Translations under genes and position numbers: made by a program
Shown: positions 23,644 through 26,452 of the stretch, piece after piece
Numbering within the stretch: the stretch's first letter is position 1
Layout: each line of letters opens with the position of its first letter
The notes under the pieces: model-generated
Seen by the model: only the letters and a program-made list of their open reading frames with translations
What the model was told of the DNA's origin: nothing
Database searches by the model: none
NCBI GenBank assembly: GCA_964416315.1
Contig: CAYQDR010000064.1
Location: 1 to 26,452 of the forward strand
Direction of reading: 5' to 3'
DNA: 26,452 nt
Source: CAYQDR01 sp964416315
GTDB taxonomy: Bacteria; Methylomirabilota; Methylomirabilia; Rokubacteriales; DASRDR01

Positions 23644-24789
23644 CTACCGGGCGGGCACCAGGCGGAGGACGCGGTCGTCGTCCGGCGCCGGCGCGCCGCG
23701 GCCGTCGCGGTTCGACGTCGTGACGTAGAGGGCGCCGTCGGGTCCTTCCGCCACTTCCCGGATCCGCCCGTACTCCCCGTCGAGGAGCCGCTCCTGCCGC
23801 ACCACCCGCCGGCCCTCGACGACGACGCGGATCAGACAGCGGCCACGCAGGCAGCCGAAGACGAAGCTGCCGCGGAAGTCGGGGAAGGCCGAGCCCCGGT
23901 AGAACGTCGCCCCCGCGGGCGCGATCGCGGGGGTGTAGACGAGCAGCGGCGACTCCATTCCGGGCTGCGAGCGCGTGTGGGAGACGACCGGCCAGCCGTA
24001 GTTCCGGCCGGCCTCGACGAGGTTCACCTCGTCCCCGCCGCCCGGCCCGTCGAACCCCGAGGGGCCGTGCTCGGTCTGGAACAGGAGCCCGGTCGCGGGG
24101 TCCCAGTCGAGCCCCTGGGCGTTCCGGTGCCCGTACGACCAGATCTCGGGTCGGGCGCCGGCCCGGGCGACGAAGGGGTTGTCCGCCGGCACCGAGCCGT
24201 CGTCGTTCAGGCGGAGCGTCTTCCCGGCCAGGGAGTCGAGCCGCTGCGCCAGGTCCCGCCGCGCGGCGTCGCCCGTCGTGACGTAGAGCTTGCCGTCGGG
24301 CCCGAAGCGGAGGCGCGTGCCCGCGTGGACGCTCGCCGCGGGGATCCCCTCGAGGAGCACCGTGCGCTCCGCGAGCCCCCGGCCCGTCTCCCGGAACCGG
24401 AGCACGCGCACCGCGAGCCCGTCGGCCCGGTACGTGTGGGCGAGGTAGAGGTGACGGGTCTCGGCGAACCGCGGGTGGAGGGCGAGCCCCATGAGGCCGG
24501 CCTCGCTCGCGGCCGCCACGTCCGCGATCACGGCGAGGGGCTCCGGGCGAAGCCGCCCCCCCTCGATCACCCGCACCCGGCCCGGGCGCTCCGTGAGGAG
24601 GATGCGCCCGTCCGGGGCGAAGGCGAGCGCCCAGGGGACCTCGAGGCCCGCGGCCACCGTCTCCACGCGGAACGGGGCTGGTGCGGCGTGGGCGTCGCGC
24701 GCCGGCCCGACGCCGGCGGAGGGGCCGCAGCCGGTCGCGAGGAGCGAGCCGAGGCCGAGCGCGAGGGCCGTCCTCGTCGTGGTCAGCAT
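23644..24789 (-). CDS. PQQ-dependent sugar dehydrogenase-like lipoprotein (YliI/GSDH family)
   Basis: This is a soluble-type beta-propeller aldose/sorbosone dehydrogenase of the glucose/sorbosone dehydrogenase family, anchored outside the inner membrane. The 381 residues begin with a lipoprotein signal whose lipobox is LATGC (cysteine about 22). The propeller shows VPWALAFAPDGRILLTERPGRV, ALHPRFAETRHLYL, HAGTRLRFGPDGKLYVTTGD, WSYGHRNAQGLDWDP and EHGPSGFDGPGGGDEVNLV, the family's PQQ/calcium-site blocks. Substrate and cofactor use are inferred from the family. ATG 24789 is chosen because it starts the signal peptide and has TATACT nine bases upstream; an upstream in-frame ATG would spoil the signal. 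Confidence 0.92.
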   Translation of the reverse strand: MLTTTRTALALGLGSLLATGCGPSAGVGPARDAHAAPAPFRVETVAAGLEVPWALAFAPDGRILLTERPGRVRVIEGGRLRPEPLAVIADVAAASEAGLMGLALHPRFAETRHLYLAHTYRADGLAVRVLRFRETGRGLAERTVLLEGIPAASVHAGTRLRFGPDGKLYVTTGDAARRDLAQRLDSLAGKTLRLNDDGSVPADNPFVARAGARPEIWSYGHRNAQGLDWDPATGLLFQTEHGPSGFDGPGGGDEVNLVEAGRNYGWPVVSHTRSQPGMESPLLVYTPAIAPAGATFYRGSAFPDFRGSFVFGCLRGRCLIRVVVEGRRVVRQERLLDGEYGRIREVAEGPDGALYVTTSNRDGRGAPAPDDDRVLRLVPAR

Positions 24790-24798
24790 GCGTCGCCG

Positions 24799-24804
24799 AG
24801 TATA
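24799..24804 (-). promoter_or_regulatory. -10 element of the sugar dehydrogenase gene
   Basis: On the minus strand TATACT is followed by nine bases and then the ATG, with no ribosome site. This suggests a nearly leaderless transcript. It diverges from the aminotransferase promoter about 30 bp away. Confidence 0.5.
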
Positions 24805-24833
24805 GCCGACCCCGGCACCCGCGGCTCGTGTGC

Positions 24834-24839
24834 TATCCT
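24834..24839 (+). promoter_or_regulatory. -10 candidate for the aminotransferase gene
   Basis: TATCCT lies 47 nt before the aminotransferase ATG, leaving room for a leader that holds GGAGGG (24873-24878). No good -35 is visible at 17 nt. Confidence 0.35.
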
Positions 24840-24886
24840 CGCGGGAGCCGTACACACCGCACGGGTCGAACCGGAGGGCCTTCGCA

Positions 24887-25813
24887 ATGACCACCCCATC
24901 GGGCGAGCGGGTCGCGTACTACAACGGGCGGATCGTCCTGGAGAGCGAGGTGCGGGTCCCGTTCCGCGACCGGGGCTTCATCTTCGGTGACGCGGTCTTC
25001 GACACGACCCGGACCTTCGGCCACCGGGTCTTCAAGCTCCGGCCGCACGTCGAGCGCCTCTATCGGTCGCTCCGCTACCTCCGGCTCGACCCGGGGATCC
25101 CGCCGGCCCGGATGATCGAGATCACCGAGGCGGTGCTCGCGCGGAACCTTCCCCTCCTCGCGCCCGACGAGGACTACTGGGTGACGCAGCGGGTCTCGCG
25201 CGGGACGGACCCGGCGTTCGTGCCCGGGGCGCCCGGCGGCCCGACGGTCATCGTCGAGTGCCTGCCCCTGCCGCTCCGGGCGCGGGCCCGGCTCTTTCGC
25301 GACGGGATCCGGGTGATCGTGCCGTCGGTCCGCCGGGTGCCGCCCGAGTGCCTGAGCCCGCGGGCGAAGACCCACAACTACCTGAACCTCATCACCGGCG
25401 ACCTGGAAGCCCGCGCCCGGGACCCGGAGGCCTGGGCGGTGCTCCTGGACATCCACGGGAACCTCGCCGAGGGGACCGGCAGCAACCTCTTCCTGGTGAA
25501 GGGCGGCACGGTGTCGACGCCGCGCGGGGAGTTCGTCCTCGGCGGGATCAGCCGCGAGACGGCGATCGAGCTGGCGCGCGAGGGCGGGATCTCCGTCCTC
25601 GAGCGGGACCTCGATCTCTACGACGCCTACAGCGCCGACGAGGCGTTTCTCACGTCCACGAGCCTCTGCATCTGCCCGGTGCGGAGCGTCAACGGCATTC
25701 AGATCGGCGGCGGGGAGGTCTGGGGCCCGATCACCCGGCGGCTCGCCGACGCGTACGCGCGGCTCGTGGACTGCGACTTCGTCGCGCAGTACCTCAAGCG
25801 CCTCGAGGCCTGA
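24887..25813 (+). CDS. ilvE: class IV aminotransferase, branched-chain aminotransferase-like
   Basis: This fold-type IV PLP enzyme probably interconverts branched-chain amino acids and keto-acids, though D-amino acid transaminase and aminodeoxychorismate lyase share the fold. The 308 residues show an N-terminal DRGFIFGDAVFDTTRTF block (about 28-43), the PLP lysine K161 in SPRAKTHNYLNL, the phosphate-binding GNLAEGTGSNLFLV block, GGISRETAIELA, and the AFLTSTSLCICPV segment. ATG 24887 has GGAGGG eight bases upstream; the frame's earlier start lies in the divergent promoter region. The gene symbol is a best guess. The stop is 16 nt before an integrase fragment. Confidence 0.85.
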   Translation: MTTPSGERVAYYNGRIVLESEVRVPFRDRGFIFGDAVFDTTRTFGHRVFKLRPHVERLYRSLRYLRLDPGIPPARMIEITEAVLARNLPLLAPDEDYWVTQRVSRGTDPAFVPGAPGGPTVIVECLPLPLRARARLFRDGIRVIVPSVRRVPPECLSPRAKTHNYLNLITGDLEARARDPEAWAVLLDIHGNLAEGTGSNLFLVKGGTVSTPRGEFVLGGISRETAIELAREGGISVLERDLDLYDAYSADEAFLTSTSLCICPVRSVNGIQIGGGEVWGPITRRLADAYARLVDCDFVAQYLKRLEA

Positions 25814-25829
25814 CGGGTCCGCGGGGATC

Positions 25830-26150
25830 ATGCCCCACCTGTTCCCGCATCTTACGGGGCGGCGGGCCGGGCAGCCGCGACGGGACTTCCGCAAGGCGTG
25901 GCAGACCGCGTGCCGGAAGGCCGGCGTGCCGGGGATGCTGCGGCACGACTTCCGGCGGACGGCGGTGCGGAACATGGTCAACGCGGGGATCCCGGAGCGC
26001 GTGGCCATGAGCGTGACCGGCCACAAGACCCGGTCGGTGTTCGACCGCTACCACATCGTCTCGCCCGGCGACCTCCAGGAGGTCGCCCGAAAGCTCGCGG
26101 GCACAATTTCGGGCACAGTCGCCCCGGGACGGTTGACACCCGCGCCGTAA
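25830..26150 (+). pseudogene. tyrosine recombinase (phage-type integrase), C-terminal remnant
   Basis: Only the last 106 residues of a tyrosine recombinase remain. The catalytic-domain C-terminal motifs are intact: the LRHDFRRTAVRNM box with H and the second Arg, the TGHKTRSVFDRY box with the final His and nucleophile Tyr, and a GTISGTV-type tail. The N-terminal core-binding domain and the first catalytic Arg are absent, so it cannot recombine DNA alone. The ATG at 25830 is probably accidental. It sits between the aminotransferase and tRNA-Arg, consistent with the scar of a departed or decayed integrated element. The tRNA-Arg promoter overlaps its last codons. Confidence 0.85.
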
Positions 26151-26161
26151 CCCCGCATGCT
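26133..26161 (+). promoter_or_regulatory. promoter of tRNA-Arg
   Basis: A perfect TTGACA (26133-26138), an exact 17-nt spacer and CATGCT (26156-26161) end 10 nt before the tRNA. The -35 lies inside the end of the integrase remnant. Confidence 0.55.
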
Positions 26162-26171
26162 TCAAGCGCGC

Positions 26172-26247
<76 letters not shown>

Positions 26248-26252
26248 CGCGT

Positions 26253-26357
26253 TCACGATCGGCGCGGGGGCTCCGGCGACTTCGCGCACTCGGGGCAGAT
26301 CTCGCGTTCCTCGTCGTAGGCGATCCCGTGGATGGGGCAGCGCACGATCGGCGGCAT
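26253..26357 (-). CDS. candidate 34-residue zinc-ribbon micropeptide
   Basis: A minus-strand frame encodes MPPIVRCPIHGIAYDEERE followed by ICPECAKSPEPPRRS. The spaced CPxH and CPxC pairs form a rubredoxin/zinc-ribbon-like metal site. This is unlikely by chance in so short a frame, though real expression is unproven. The ATG at 26357 abuts a 9-bp hairpin (26358-26380). An in-frame ATG 11 codons upstream (26390) is an alternative that would read through the hairpin. No strong ribosome site is seen. It points toward tRNA-Arg on the opposite strand. Confidence 0.45.
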   Translation of the reverse strand: MPPIVRCPIHGIAYDEEREICPECAKSPEPPRRS

Positions 26358-26380
26358 GGGCGACGATGACCTCGTCGCCC
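26358..26380. other. perfect 9-bp inverted repeat
   Basis: GGGCGACGA (26358-26366), loop TGACC, TCGTCGCCC (26372-26380). It ends at the base before the start codon of the zinc-ribbon micro-gene. In mRNA it could mask that start, or it could be an operator. A TACGCT -10-like element (26381-26386, minus) lies directly upstream. Confidence 0.5.
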
Positions 26381-26452
26381 AGCGTACCATTCGAGCGGGG
26401 GGCGCACGTCAGGATTGTGAGATGACATCACCCGGTGCCGGCGATCGCCGCC

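Overview
The window is a very GC-rich bacterial chromosome segment that contains the replication origin region. Genes point away from a 357-bp gap between dnaA and rpmH. On the minus strand lie dnaA, dnaN and recF. On the plus strand lie rpmH, rnpA, yidD, yidC, rsmG, parA and parB, then mnmA and the F1 ATP synthase genes. YidC carries a large periplasmic domain, and there is a secreted cell-wall amidase and a lipoprotein, so the organism is probably a diderm. The split ATP synthase (F1 plus a signal-peptide-bearing b subunit), the DUF507 pair, the UbiX/FAH pair and the composition fit a Rokubacteria/Methylomirabilota-like or deltaproteobacterial-type lineage. That placement is inference and was not checked by any search.

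Layout: 1-3789, recF-dnaN-dnaA (minus). 3790-4146, origin/divergent promoter region with a palindromic DnaA-box pair and several hairpins. 4147-6645, ribosomal protein L34, RNase P protein, YidD and YidC. 6702-8989, RsmG and the ParAB partition system with a perfect parS palindrome at the start of parA. 9018-10100, tRNA thiouridylase MnmA. 10177-15703, atpF-H-A-G-D-C. 15794-16849, an unrecognised protein and two tandem DUF507 genes. 17008-18541, UbiX and a FAH-superfamily enzyme. 18603-19121 (minus), a small membrane protein and tRNA-Leu(CAG). 19170-20073, the trans-translation module smpB-ssrA with a terminator. 20126-23159, amidase, RNase PH and the dITP/XTP pyrophosphatase. 23197-23634, tRNA-Pro(TGG) and a small exported protein. 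23644-24789 (minus), a PQQ-type sugar dehydrogenase lipoprotein. 24887-25813, a class IV aminotransferase. 25830-26150, a truncated tyrosine recombinase. 26172-26247, tRNA-Arg(TCT). 26253-26357 (minus), a candidate micro-gene for a zinc-ribbon peptide.

Most of this is housekeeping. No CRISPR array, complete insertion sequence or recognisable defence system is visible. The signals most worth following are regulatory. A consensus promoter and parS are stacked at the rsmG/parA junction, where the rsmG frame runs on into parA. A probable ssrA promoter sits inside conserved smpB codons that are otherwise rare here. Several genes have a -10 hexamer only 6-12 nt before the start codon, which suggests leaderless mRNAs. 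The rnpA frame stays open across all of rpmH. GC-rich hairpins mark several gene ends and the origin. All functional calls rest on reading motifs by eye.
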